A stretch of DNA of 5,098 nt from an uncultured Eubacteriales bacterium (GTDB lineage: Bacteria > Bacillota > Clostridia > Oscillospirales > Oscillospiraceae): positions 1 to 5,098 of the forward strand of contig UROL01000148.1 of assembly GCA_900549495.1 (NCBI GenBank), in the 5' to 3' direction. Below the pieces are notes generated by a model. That model was not told the DNA's origin. It worked only from the letters and a program-made list of their open reading frames with translations, and did no database searches. Positions 1-5,098 of the stretch are shown piece by piece (position 1 is the first letter of the stretch; each line of letters begins with the position of its first letter). A program made the translations under genes and the position numbers.

Positions 1-48
1 CGAGATCAGCCTCGGTCTCGTGGGCTCGGAGATGTGTATAAGAGACAG
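1..48. other. Nextera i7 sequencing adapter (artificial, left end)
   Basis: This is not biological sequence. Positions 30-48 are the 19-bp Tn5 mosaic end (AGATGTGTATAAGAGACAG). Positions 15-29 match the Nextera read-2 adapter stem, 7-14 are an 8-base index (CAGCCTCG; its reverse complement CGAGGCTG matches the i7 index I remember as N710), and 1-6 are the start of the P7 flank. It is the exact reverse complement of 5051-5098. The likely origin is untrimmed adapter read-through that extended the contig end. The neighbouring CotH reading frame runs into it without a stop, so that gene is cut by the contig boundary rather than naturally ended. Confidence 0.98.
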
Positions 49-1164
49 GCCCTCAATATACTCCTCCACAATTTTTTCCAGCCAATCATAATACTGCTGG
101 TGGTAGGTCTGGGAGGCCATCAGAGTATCGAAGAAATCCGTTCCGGAAAATGCATCGTCAATGGCGCTGTTCACCACCTGGGTGGCATCTTCGCTTCTGC
201 CCATGCCCCCGAAGGAGAGATTATAATCCCAGGGAATCAGATTCAGCATTCCTTTGGATTCATACAGGTAATAGTTGTGGGCCATATTGCCGGAGAGGCT
301 ATCCTGGTTGACAGCGAAAATGTGCACCGCCATATAGCGCAGCAGATTGTCAATATCCATGCTGCTCTCCAAATCCGTAGCCCCAAAGATGTTTTTCAGG
401 GCGGTCACCACCCTTTTGTGGTCAGAATCGGTGGTTTTGGTCACCTCCCCCTCCCAGATGGTGGTGTAGCTGTCCAGGCTGTCGTCGGAGTAGTTCAAAT
501 CCGCACCGCCGCTGCCGGAGCTGGGGCCCATGTTTTCGTTTTCCGGCTTATACAAGCTGCCGTTCTGGGTGCCATAATTGCGCAGCAGGAAGCTGTCCCC
601 CACCCCCTCCAGGGCCAGGTACACACCCCAATATTCTCCGTTGACAGAGATTTTTGCATACTGATATAAGGAGGCATCCGCCCCTACAAAGGCGAACAGG
701 TCGTAAATCAACGCCTCCTTCATGTTGGTGGCATCGGCATAATTGTTATTGAGAATCAGCTCGTCCAGGCCGAAGCAGGTCTGCCCCTTTACATATTGGT
801 CGAATTTCAGCTTAAAGCTGTAGCGGTCGGAGTCCGGGTCGCTGACGACGGCGGAAAGGCTGGTATTCCCCTTGGGGCGGATGCCCACCTGGTAGAAGGT
901 CTTGCCCCCGATTTCCACGTCGCAGGGATAGTATTCCTCCTCTATGGCGTTTTGCAGCATATCCGTCCACTGGGACTCCTCCATAAGGATATTCACCCCC
1001 AGCACCTGGTCGGCGCCAAAGAGCCGGGATGCGTATTCCATGGTGACGCCCCCGCTCTGGGCTGCTGCCATTTCGCCTGAAAAGCCCACCGCACAGATGC
1101 ACAGGGCCACCGCCGCTGCCATCAGCCCGGCAATGGCACGGGTAATCTTCTTGGATGCAGCCAT
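49..1164 (-). CDS. CotH-family secreted protein kinase, 3'-truncated by contig end
   Basis: 372 residues can be read from ATG at 1164-1162 down to the adapter junction, with no stop; the C-terminus is missing. The N-terminus looks like a Sec signal peptide: K5, K6 and R9, a hydrophobic core at about 10-28, and a possible cleavage after A35. There is no convincing lipobox. CotH-family features follow: GIRPKGNTS (94-102), YSFKLKFD (115-122), LILNNN (136-141), NGEYWGVYLALE (175-186), LYK (204-206), a Gly/Ser-rich stretch (213-220), then NQD (286-288), HNYYLY (296-301) and PWDYN (311-315). By analogy with Bacillus CotH, an atypical protein kinase that phosphorylates spore coat proteins, D288 and D313 are the probable catalytic aspartates; this is inference from motif and spacing. 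The SD sequence GAGGG (1176-1172) overlaps the stop codon of the upstream gene and lies 7 nt from ATG, so the gene is the third in an operon and probably translationally coupled. The signal peptide suggests action outside the membrane. A spore role is not shown, and its substrate is unknown. Confidence 0.93.
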
Positions 1165-1174
1165 AGGCCCGCCC

Positions 1175-1846
1175 TCAGGAGAGATATTCCCCGCTATAGC
1201 TGACCAGGGTTGCATGGCTAATGCCGGTCAGGCGGGAAATCTGGTTGACAAAATCGGTGGCGTTCTCCCGGGTACGCAGCTCCGTAGTGAGCTCAATGCC
1301 GGTGTCATTTACCGTCTTAGCCTTCACCACGGTGTGCCGGGTGCTCTTTTGCAGCAGCTCCATAGCCGCCGTCTCCGCCGCCTGGTCCTGGCAGTGCATC
1401 ACCAGGATATAGGGGCTGCTCTGCACCTTCCGGTTGGCAAACAGCAGCAGAATCACCCCAATGATGGCAGAGCCAATCACCGCCAGGGGAATCAGCCCGG
1501 CCCCCACCACAATGCCCACAGCCAGGGACCAAAAGAGAAATACAATCTCCACCGGCTCTTTGATGGCGGTGCGGAACCGGACAATGGACAGTGCGCCCAC
1601 CATGCCCAGGGACAGCACCACATTGGAGGTAACAGCCATAATCACCAGGGTGGTTACCAGGGACAGGCCCACCAAGGTCAGGGCAAAGCTGGCGGAATAC
1701 ATCACTCCGGTCAAGGTCTTCTGATAGATAAGAAAAATGAACAGGCCAATCAGCAGAGATACCCCCAGACCGATTATCGTATCCAAAACAGAGAAGGTGG
1801 ACACGCTTTCCAGAAAGCTGGATTTGAAAATGTCGTTAAAGCTCAT
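1175..1846 (-). CDS. DUF4956 domain polytopic membrane protein
   Basis: 223 residues. The start at 1846 is chosen because AAAGGAG (1860-1854) lies 7 nt before it; a frame extension upstream to 1963 would overlap the VTC gene and adds a Cys-rich, unrelated-looking leader. Hydrophobic segments are seen at about 21-41, 50-72, 100-118 and 119-137, suggesting four membrane spans. The conserved DUF4956 block GALSIVRFRTAIKEP (84-98) sits between spans 2 and 3. A soluble C-terminal domain of about 80 residues (140-223) follows. The molecular function of DUF4956 is unknown. The gene starts 20 nt after the VTC stop codon, and its own stop overlaps the SD of the CotH gene. As the only integral membrane protein in the operon, it is a plausible anchor or channel for the VTC enzyme, but this is inference. 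Confidence 0.93.
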   Translation of the reverse strand: MSFNDIFKSSFLESVSTFSVLDTIIGLGVSLLIGLFIFLIYQKTLTGVMYSASFALTLVGLSLVTTLVIMAVTSNVVLSLGMVGALSIVRFRTAIKEPVEIVFLFWSLAVGIVVGAGLIPLAVIGSAIIGVILLLFANRKVQSSPYILVMHCQDQAAETAAMELLQKSTRHTVVKAKTVNDTGIELTTELRTRENATDFVNQISRLTGISHATLVSYSGEYLS

Positions 1847-1865
1847 AACAATACTCCTTTTCTTT

Positions 1866-2558
1866 TTATCCGAAACGGCGGCACACGCCGTATTTTGAGA
1901 ATGCACTCTGGCGCATCCCATCCAGCTGCAGCAGCCAGGACAGGTGCTCCGGCAGGAAGGCATCGTACTTCACCTCCAGGATGCGCTGCCCCGGCTCCTG
2001 GGTTGCCTCGATATCCGGAATTTCTCCCCGGGGCTTCAGGGGGTGAAACAGGCTGGTGCGGATGCAGGAATCAAAGGTCACCCGGACATTCCCGGCGGAA
2101 TAGACATAGGGCTCTCTGATATAGGAAACCAGCACCCTGGGCCGAAGCTGCTGGGAAACCATTTTGCAGTACAGCTCCCGCACCAGCATCTGGGGGTGGG
2201 AGAGCATCCAATCCCCCGGCGAGGTCAGAATGTCCTGAAATTCCTCCTGGGTAATGGGGGCATCCAGCTTCATGCACAGGTCGTTGTGCTTGATTTTCTT
2301 CTCCAATGTGACAAAGGAGAGGTCGCCGTTATAGTAGCGGATGCGGAACTTCTCCCGCTGCTGTATGCCGTCGATTTTCTCCCGCAGGGCCTTATCCCGG
2401 TAGTTGTCGAAATAGACGCTTTGGATGGAATACACCCCCTCCGCCCCGGCGTGGGGGTCCGGCTGCATCACAGGCCGAAGCCGCTGGCGCAGGGCCAGAT
2501 AGTCTCCCTGGCTGATGGGGTATTTTTTCTCATGCCGGTAGTTGCCGTCCAGTTTCAT
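1866..2558 (-). CDS. VTC-domain protein (polyphosphate polymerase family)
   Basis: 230 residues, essentially a single VTC domain of the CYTH/triphosphate-tunnel type. In yeast Vtc4 this fold makes polyphosphate from ATP inside a tunnel lined with basic residues. Matching features are RHEKKY (8-13), SVYFD (47-51), REKFRIRYY (68-76), LEKKIK (85-90), SYIREPY (145-151), RVTFD (159-163), LEVKY (194-198) and FSKYG (220-224). R72, R74, K87/K88, R148, R159, E195 and K222 are the likely counterparts of the Vtc4 tunnel residues, by motif order rather than computed alignment. There is no signal peptide or membrane segment and no SPX domain, so it should be cytosolic and lack the inositol-pyrophosphate control seen in yeast. 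AAAGGAG (2572-2566) lies 7 nt before ATG. It is the first gene of the operon. Polyphosphate synthesis is the family expectation; another nucleotide or phosphate substrate is possible. Confidence 0.92.
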   Translation of the reverse strand: MKLDGNYRHEKKYPISQGDYLALRQRLRPVMQPDPHAGAEGVYSIQSVYFDNYRDKALREKIDGIQQREKFRIRYYNGDLSFVTLEKKIKHNDLCMKLDAPITQEEFQDILTSPGDWMLSHPQMLVRELYCKMVSQQLRPRVLVSYIREPYVYSAGNVRVTFDSCIRTSLFHPLKPRGEIPDIEATQEPGQRILEVKYDAFLPEHLSWLLQLDGMRQSAFSKYGVCRRFG

Positions 2559-2664
2559 TTTCTTACTCCTTTCCCAACTATAAACACCATCTTGCAGATG
2601 GATTGCTTTTTGTCTGCCGCTTTCCGGTCAGCACCGCGGCGGACAGGAGCCGCAGAGCCTGCCC

Positions 2665-2681
2665 CCGGGAATCCCTCCCGG
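2665..2681. other. GC-rich hairpin in putative VTC operon leader
   Basis: CCGGGA (2665-2670) and TCCCGG (2676-2681) form a perfect 6-bp inverted repeat with a 5-nt loop. It is flanked by an 8-bp direct repeat, GCCTGCCC, at 2657-2664 and 2683-2690. If transcription starts near 2692, this lies at the very 5' end of the VTC operon mRNA. Two more inverted repeats follow in the same leader: GCGGC/GCCGC (2636-2640 with 2649-2653) and CCATCT/AGATGG (2587-2592 with 2596-2601), the last ending 14 nt before the SD. They may only stabilise the mRNA; I recognise no known riboswitch class. Confidence 0.35.
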
Positions 2682-2698
2682 TGCCTGCCCATGGCAGC

Positions 2699-2704
2699 AG
2701 TATA
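2699..2704 (-). promoter_or_regulatory. Candidate -10 element for the VTC/DUF4956/CotH operon
   Basis: On the minus strand 2704-2699 reads TATACT, one mismatch from TATAAT. No good -35 hexamer lies 16-18 bp upstream. That position is instead filled by the tandem CTGAAAA repeats (2715-2732), which end exactly 10 bp before the -10. This is the arrangement of OmpR/PhoB-type activated promoters, where the regulator replaces the -35 contact. Predicted transcription start is near 2692, giving a leader of about 134 nt. The site is inferred from pattern only. Confidence 0.45.
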
Positions 2705-2714
2705 GGGGCCGTTC

Positions 2715-2732
2715 CTGAAAAGAACCTGAAAA
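2715..2732 (-). promoter_or_regulatory. Tandem TTTTCAG operator, probable response-regulator site
   Basis: CTGAAAA occurs at 2715-2721 and again at 2726-2732, a period of exactly 11 bp. The repeat extends to CCTGAAAAG at 2714-2722 and 2725-2733. Read in the direction of the VTC operon it is TTTTCAG-4 nt-TTTTCAG-10 nt-TATACT. OmpR-family regulators typically bind as head-to-tail dimers on direct repeats one helical turn apart, and an OmpR-family gene starts 120 bp away. An AT-rich A-tract stretch (2735-2750, ending AAAATTTTT) follows and may bend the DNA. Confidence 0.6.
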
Positions 2733-2778
2733 GGAAAATGGAAAATTTTTGAACAGTCTTTTTTTCCGGCATCCATTT

Positions 2779-2787
2779 TGCTATAAT
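2779..2787 (+). promoter_or_regulatory. Extended -10 promoter for the two-component operon
   Basis: TGCTATAAT is a perfect extended -10 (TG at 2779-2780, TATAAT at 2782-2787). There is no good -35 at 17-bp spacing, only a T tract (2759-2765), which is common for extended -10 promoters. Predicted start of transcription is near 2794, leaving a leader of about 61 nt before the response regulator ATG. A second, similar element, TGCTATATT (2794-2802), follows 15 bp downstream and could give an alternative start near 2809. Confidence 0.6.
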
Positions 2788-2799
2788 GAGGATTGCTAT

Positions 2800-2817
2800 A
2801 TTTCAGGCACATTTCAG
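2800..2817 (+). promoter_or_regulatory. Tandem ATTTCAG operator in front of the regulator gene
   Basis: ATTTCAG occurs at 2800-2806 and 2811-2817, again with an 11-bp period. It is the same motif as the 2715-2732 pair but in the opposite orientation (CTGAAAT on the minus strand). It lies at about +7 to +24 relative to the TGCTATAAT promoter and overlaps the second -10-like element. Binding here would most simply repress or tune the two-component genes. A weak CACAAT (2828-2833) lies 10 bp downstream of the pair, mirroring the other side, but a start there would leave only about 15 nt before ATG. Confidence 0.5.
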
Positions 2818-2854
2818 CTTGCAATGCCACAATGGCCGGAAAGGAGGGAGCGCT

Positions 2855-3532
2855 ATGCGAATTCTCATTGCAGAGGACGAGCTGACCATCGCCCGGGCGC
2901 TGAAGGTCATGCTGGAAAAGAACAAATATGCGGTAGACATGGTACACAATGGATTGGATGCTCTGGAGTACATTCTGGCCGTCCGCTATGATGCCCTGGT
3001 GCTGGACATTATGATGCCGGGGATGGACGGAATCCAGGTGCTCCGGGCCGCCAGAGGCCGGGGCATTGCCACACCGGCGCTGTTTCTCACTGCGAAGGCG
3101 GAAATTGACGACCGGGTAGCTGGACTGGACGCCGGGGCAGACGACTATCTGCCAAAGCCCTTCGCCACCCCGGAATTTCTGGCCCGGGTTCGGGCCCTGG
3201 TACGCAGGAGCGACAGCTACGCCGCTTCCATCCTGCGGCTGGGCAACCTGATGCTGGACTGCGGCCAATACACCCTGGCCTCCCCCATGGGGACGCTGCG
3301 GCTGAACAACAAAGAGTACCAGCTGATGGAGCTGTTCATGCGCCACCCCAGGCAGGTCTTCTCCTGCGAGCATCTAATGGAGAAAATCTGGGGGCTGGAT
3401 GCCGAGGCGGAAATTGACGTGGTATGGACCTACATCGGCTTTCTGCGAAAAAAGCTGAAGCAGCTGGAGGCCACTGCGGAGCTGAGAACCATCCGGGGAG
3501 CCGGATATGCGCTGGAGGAAACCGAATGCTGA
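2855..3532 (+). CDS. OmpR/PhoB-family response regulator
   Basis: 225 residues. The start at 2855 is fixed by a near-perfect SD, AAGGAGG (2841-2847), 7 nt upstream; an in-frame ATG at 2785-2787 region lies inside the -10 promoter and is not credible. The receiver domain (about 1-117) has the acidic pair E7/D8, the phospho-acceptor D51 in LVLDIMMPGMDG, T79 in LTA, and K101 in the LPKPF motif. The C-terminal winged helix (about 126-222) carries the usual NNKEYQLMELF entry (151-161), the FLRKKL recognition-helix end (196-201) and the RTIRGAGYAL wing (211-220). It should be a DNA-binding transcription factor activated by the histidine kinase encoded immediately downstream. Its likely targets are the two tandem CTGAAA(A/T) sites in the divergent intergenic region, hence the VTC/DUF4956/CotH operon and its own operon; this is inference. 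Confidence 0.95.
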   Translation: MRILIAEDELTIARALKVMLEKNKYAVDMVHNGLDALEYILAVRYDALVLDIMMPGMDGIQVLRAARGRGIATPALFLTAKAEIDDRVAGLDAGADDYLPKPFATPEFLARVRALVRRSDSYAASILRLGNLMLDCGQYTLASPMGTLRLNNKEYQLMELFMRHPRQVFSCEHLMEKIWGLDAEAEIDVVWTYIGFLRKKLKQLEATAELRTIRGAGYALEETEC

Positions 3533-4740
3533 AAAAATTGCGCTGGCGCTTCATCCTTGCCGCCATGGCCGCCTTTGTCACCGTGGTGGCCACTCTGCTG
3601 TGCCTGGTAAACCTGTGGAATTACCAGCTGGTCACCCGGCAGCAGGACAACACCCTGGAACGGCTGGCGAAAATCGACTATGGCAGCACCCCCGGCTCCG
3701 GCCGCCCGCCCTTTGACCATATGGAGCGATTCTCCCCGGAGGTGCCGTATATGCTGCGGTTCTTCTCCGTCCACTTTGCCCCCGACGGAAGCATCCGGCA
3801 GACCCAGCAGCAGTATATCGCCTCCATCAACCGGAGCCAGGCAGAGGAATATGCTCAGACCGTGCTGGCCGGTGGGCGACCATCCGGCTACTATCAGGGC
3901 TACCGGTTCCTGGTGCAGACCAGTGAGGGGGACACGGCAGTTGTATTTCTGAATTCCGAGCGGGAGCTGCAATCCATGCAAAGTCTGCTTCTGCTGACCC
4001 TGGTGATTGCCCTAAGCTGCATTGTGGTGGTGTTTGTTCTGGTGGTGCTCTTCTCCCGCCGGGCCATTTTGCCCTATGTGCGGAATTTGGAAGCCCAGAA
4101 GCAGTTTATCACCAACGCCAGCCACGAGCTGAAAACCCCCCTCACCGCCATTGCCACCAGCGCCGATGTACTGGCCATGGAGTGCCCGGAGGACGAATGG
4201 GTTCAGAGCATCCAGACCCAGTCGGCAAAGCTCTCTAAGCTCATCACGAATTTGGTAACCCTGTCCCGGCTGAACGAGGAAAATCCCTTCCCGGTTCGGG
4301 CGGAATTTCCCCTCAGCGAGGCTCTGTGGGAGACGGCGGAGCCCTTCGCCTCCCTGGTCAGAGCCCAGGGGAAGGAATACAGTCTGGAAATCCAGGACGG
4401 CCTGACCCTGTGGGGGGACCGGATGGCCATCCAGCAGATGGTGTCCATTCTCCTGGACAACGCCATGAAATACACGCCCCAGGGGGGAAGTATCCGGCTA
4501 AAGGCCGGGCGCAGCGGCAAGAGGGCAACCATTGCCGTCAGCAACACCTGTAGCCAGGATGGGGCGCTGGACGTGACCCGGCTCTTCGACCGCTTCTACC
4601 GGGGGGATGTGTCCCACTCCGGCACCATGGGCGGCACCGGAATCGGCCTGTCCATTGCCAAGGCCACCGCAGAAGCCCACGGCGGAAGCATCCAGGCCTG
4701 GCAGGAGGATGGGGTTATCACATTCCTTGTGAAAATATAA
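3526..4740 (+). CDS. Membrane sensor histidine kinase
   Basis: 404 residues. ATG at 3526 overlaps the response regulator stop by 7 nt (ATGCTGA), and GGAGG (3514-3518) lies 7 nt upstream, so translation is probably coupled. Membrane spans at about 9-30 and 152-177 enclose an outside domain of about 120 residues (31-151) that I cannot assign to a named sensor family. Only a short linker, with no clear HAMP domain, joins span 2 to the HisKA domain. The H-box is SHELKTPL with phospho-acceptor H200. In the ATPase domain the N-box is DNAMKYTP (311-318, N312) and the G2 box is GGTGIGLS (369-376), with FDRFYR (354-359) before it. The usual DxGxG G1 box is replaced by VSNTC (338-342), a variation seen in related Firmicute kinases, so activity is still expected. 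It should autophosphorylate in response to an envelope signal and pass phosphate to D51 of the adjacent regulator. Confidence 0.95.
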   Translation: MLKKLRWRFILAAMAAFVTVVATLLCLVNLWNYQLVTRQQDNTLERLAKIDYGSTPGSGRPPFDHMERFSPEVPYMLRFFSVHFAPDGSIRQTQQQYIASINRSQAEEYAQTVLAGGRPSGYYQGYRFLVQTSEGDTAVVFLNSERELQSMQSLLLLTLVIALSCIVVVFVLVVLFSRRAILPYVRNLEAQKQFITNASHELKTPLTAIATSADVLAMECPEDEWVQSIQTQSAKLSKLITNLVTLSRLNEENPFPVRAEFPLSEALWETAEPFASLVRAQGKEYSLEIQDGLTLWGDRMAIQQMVSILLDNAMKYTPQGGSIRLKAGRSGKRATIAVSNTCSQDGALDVTRLFDRFYRGDVSHSGTMGGTGIGLSIAKATAEAHGGSIQAWQEDGVITFLVKI

Positions 4741-4768
4741 GGCAGCCCATGCCAAAGGGCGGGCTGCC
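4741..4768 (+). terminator. Strong hairpin after the histidine kinase, no T tract
   Basis: GGCAGCCC (4741-4748) pairs perfectly with GGGCTGCC (4761-4768). Inside, GCC (4751-4753) pairs with GGC (4758-4760) around an AAAG loop, leaving only AT bulged: 11 GC-rich pairs in 28 nt. It starts directly after the kinase TAA. Downstream is AAAGAATAC, not a T run, so it is not a standard intrinsic terminator. It may be an mRNA 3'-end stabiliser, a partial terminator, or a spacer controlling read-through into the hydrolase gene, whose SD begins 15 nt later. Confidence 0.5.
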
Positions 4769-4795
4769 AAAGAATACAGGAAAGAGGGAATAGCA

Positions 4796-5050
4796 GTGTA
4801 TTGTAATGAACTCCACTTGAAGGAATTTTATCCCAATTTGGGAGAAGCGGGCCGGGATCCCACCCTGACCGTCTATCTGCCGGACAACCTGGGGGAAATG
4901 GGTCGGCAAGACCAACTGCGGCCCTGCCTGCTGGTTTGCCCCGGCGGAGGCTATGAGATGTGCAGCCAGCGGGAGTCGGAGCCCATCGCCCTGAACTTTC
5001 TGCCCGAGGGCTACAACGTGTTTGTGCTCACCTATTCCGTGGCCCCCCAC
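4796..5050 (+). CDS. Alpha/beta hydrolase (esterase-like), 3'-truncated by contig end
   Basis: 85 residues of the N-terminus are visible before the adapter. GTG at 4796 is chosen as the start because GAGGG (4784-4788) lies 7 nt upstream and the protein aligns sensibly from there; the next in-frame ATG (4898) would remove a first strand. The block LLVCPGGGYEMCSQRESEP (45-63), followed by LNFLPEGYNVFVLTYSVAP (66-84), is typical of the acetyl esterase/acetylxylan esterase group of alpha/beta hydrolases. The GGGY segment forms the oxyanion hole, with P in place of the usual H of HGGG. The catalytic Ser, Asp and His lie beyond the break. No signal peptide is visible, so a cytosolic esterase, possibly acting on acetylated sugars, is likely. 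It follows the histidine kinase by 55 nt, across a hairpin, and may or may not share its transcript. Confidence 0.82.
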
Positions 5051-5098
5051 CTGTCTCTTATACACATCTCCGAGCCCACGAGACCGAGGCTGATCTCG
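5051..5098. other. Nextera i7 sequencing adapter (artificial, right end)
   Basis: This is the reverse complement of bases 1-48, identical over all 48 positions: mosaic end (5051-5069), adapter stem (5070-5084), index CGAGGCTG (5085-5092) and ATCTCG (5093-5098), which is the order expected when a read runs through a short insert into the P7 side. It is not biological, and the hydrolase frame enters it without a stop. Confidence 0.98.

Noticed and set aside
34..669. Plus-strand open frame of 211 codons starting in the adapter
   Set aside because: It starts with GTG inside the Tn5 mosaic end (MYKRQ), is antisense to the CotH gene, and its protein has no recognisable features.
1847..1963. Longer N-terminus for the DUF4956 protein starting at 1963
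   Set aside because: It would overlap 98 bases of the VTC gene; a good SD 7 nt before the ATG at 1846 supports the shorter form.
944..2119. Plus-strand open frame of 391 codons
   Set aside because: It lies antisense across CotH, DUF4956 and VTC genes, is rich in Gln, His and Gly typical of a shadow of GC-rich genes, and has no SD; the three minus-strand proteins have clear family motifs.
2577..2584. TATAGT/TTATAG on the minus strand as promoter of the VTC gene
   Set aside because: No -35 is present and the start would fall at the edge of the SD; TATACT at 2704-2699 with the operator repeats upstream fits better.
2578..2772. Possible 64-residue small protein on the minus strand in the intergenic region
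   Set aside because: There is no SD upstream of its ATG, the sequence before it is the opposite promoter, and it covers the operator repeats.
2555..3373. Minus-strand open frame of 272 codons
   Set aside because: It is antisense to the response regulator and crosses the promoter region; no domain or SD is visible.
49..5050. CRISPR array, tRNA, rRNA or prophage genes
   Set aside because: No regularly spaced repeats, no cloverleaf or rRNA-like segment, and no phage-type genes were seen; nearly all of the insert is accounted for by the six genes.
4718..5065. Minus-strand open frame of 115 codons at the right end
   Set aside because: It starts in the adapter (MYKRQ), is antisense to the hydrolase gene and the end of the kinase gene, and has no SD.
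1..5098. Transposon with 48-bp terminal inverted repeats
   Set aside because: The repeats are library adapter with an index sequence; there is no transposase gene or target duplication.

Overview
The window is a short, moderately GC-rich contig, very probably a metagenomic assembly product from a Clostridia-type Bacillota (an Oscillospiraceae-like gut bacterium would fit). The supporting signs are strong AAAGGAG/AAGGAGG ribosome binding sites, each about 7 nt from its start codon; the CotH + DUF4956 + VTC gene set; an OmpR-type two-component pair; and compact operons with overlapping ends. No ribosomal or taxonomic marker is present, so this assignment is inference. Both ends are artificial. 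Bases 1-48 and 5051-5098 are perfect reverse complements of each other and match the Illumina Nextera i7 adapter (Tn5 mosaic end plus an index). The biological insert is therefore 49-5050.

Layout. On the minus strand, reading leftwards from 2558, is a tight operon: a VTC-domain protein of the polyphosphate polymerase family (2558-1866), a DUF4956 polytopic membrane protein (1846-1175), and an exported CotH-family protein kinase (from 1164, cut off by the left contig end). Divergently on the plus strand are an OmpR-family response regulator (2855-3532) and its sensor histidine kinase (3526-4740), overlapping by 7 nt. After a strong 28-nt hairpin, an alpha/beta hydrolase gene starts with GTG at 4796 and is cut off by the right contig end.

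The 296-bp divergent intergenic region (2559-2854) is the most interesting part. It holds four copies of CTGAAA(A/T), arranged as two tandem pairs. Each pair has an exact 11-bp repeat period, and the two pairs lie in opposite orientation. One pair ends exactly 10 bp upstream of a TATACT -10 element facing the VTC/DUF4956/CotH operon, the geometry of PhoB/PhoP-type activation. The other pair lies just downstream of an extended -10 promoter (TGCTATAAT) facing the response regulator gene. The natural reading is that these are binding sites for the response regulator encoded next door, activating the operon and autoregulating the two-component genes.

Working model (inference): a sensor kinase with a roughly 120-residue outside domain detects an envelope signal. 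The regulator then switches on a split, membrane-associated module: a cytosolic nucleotide-using VTC enzyme, a DUF4956 membrane partner, and an outside CotH kinase. Each family is known; what these three do together is, as far as I know, not established.
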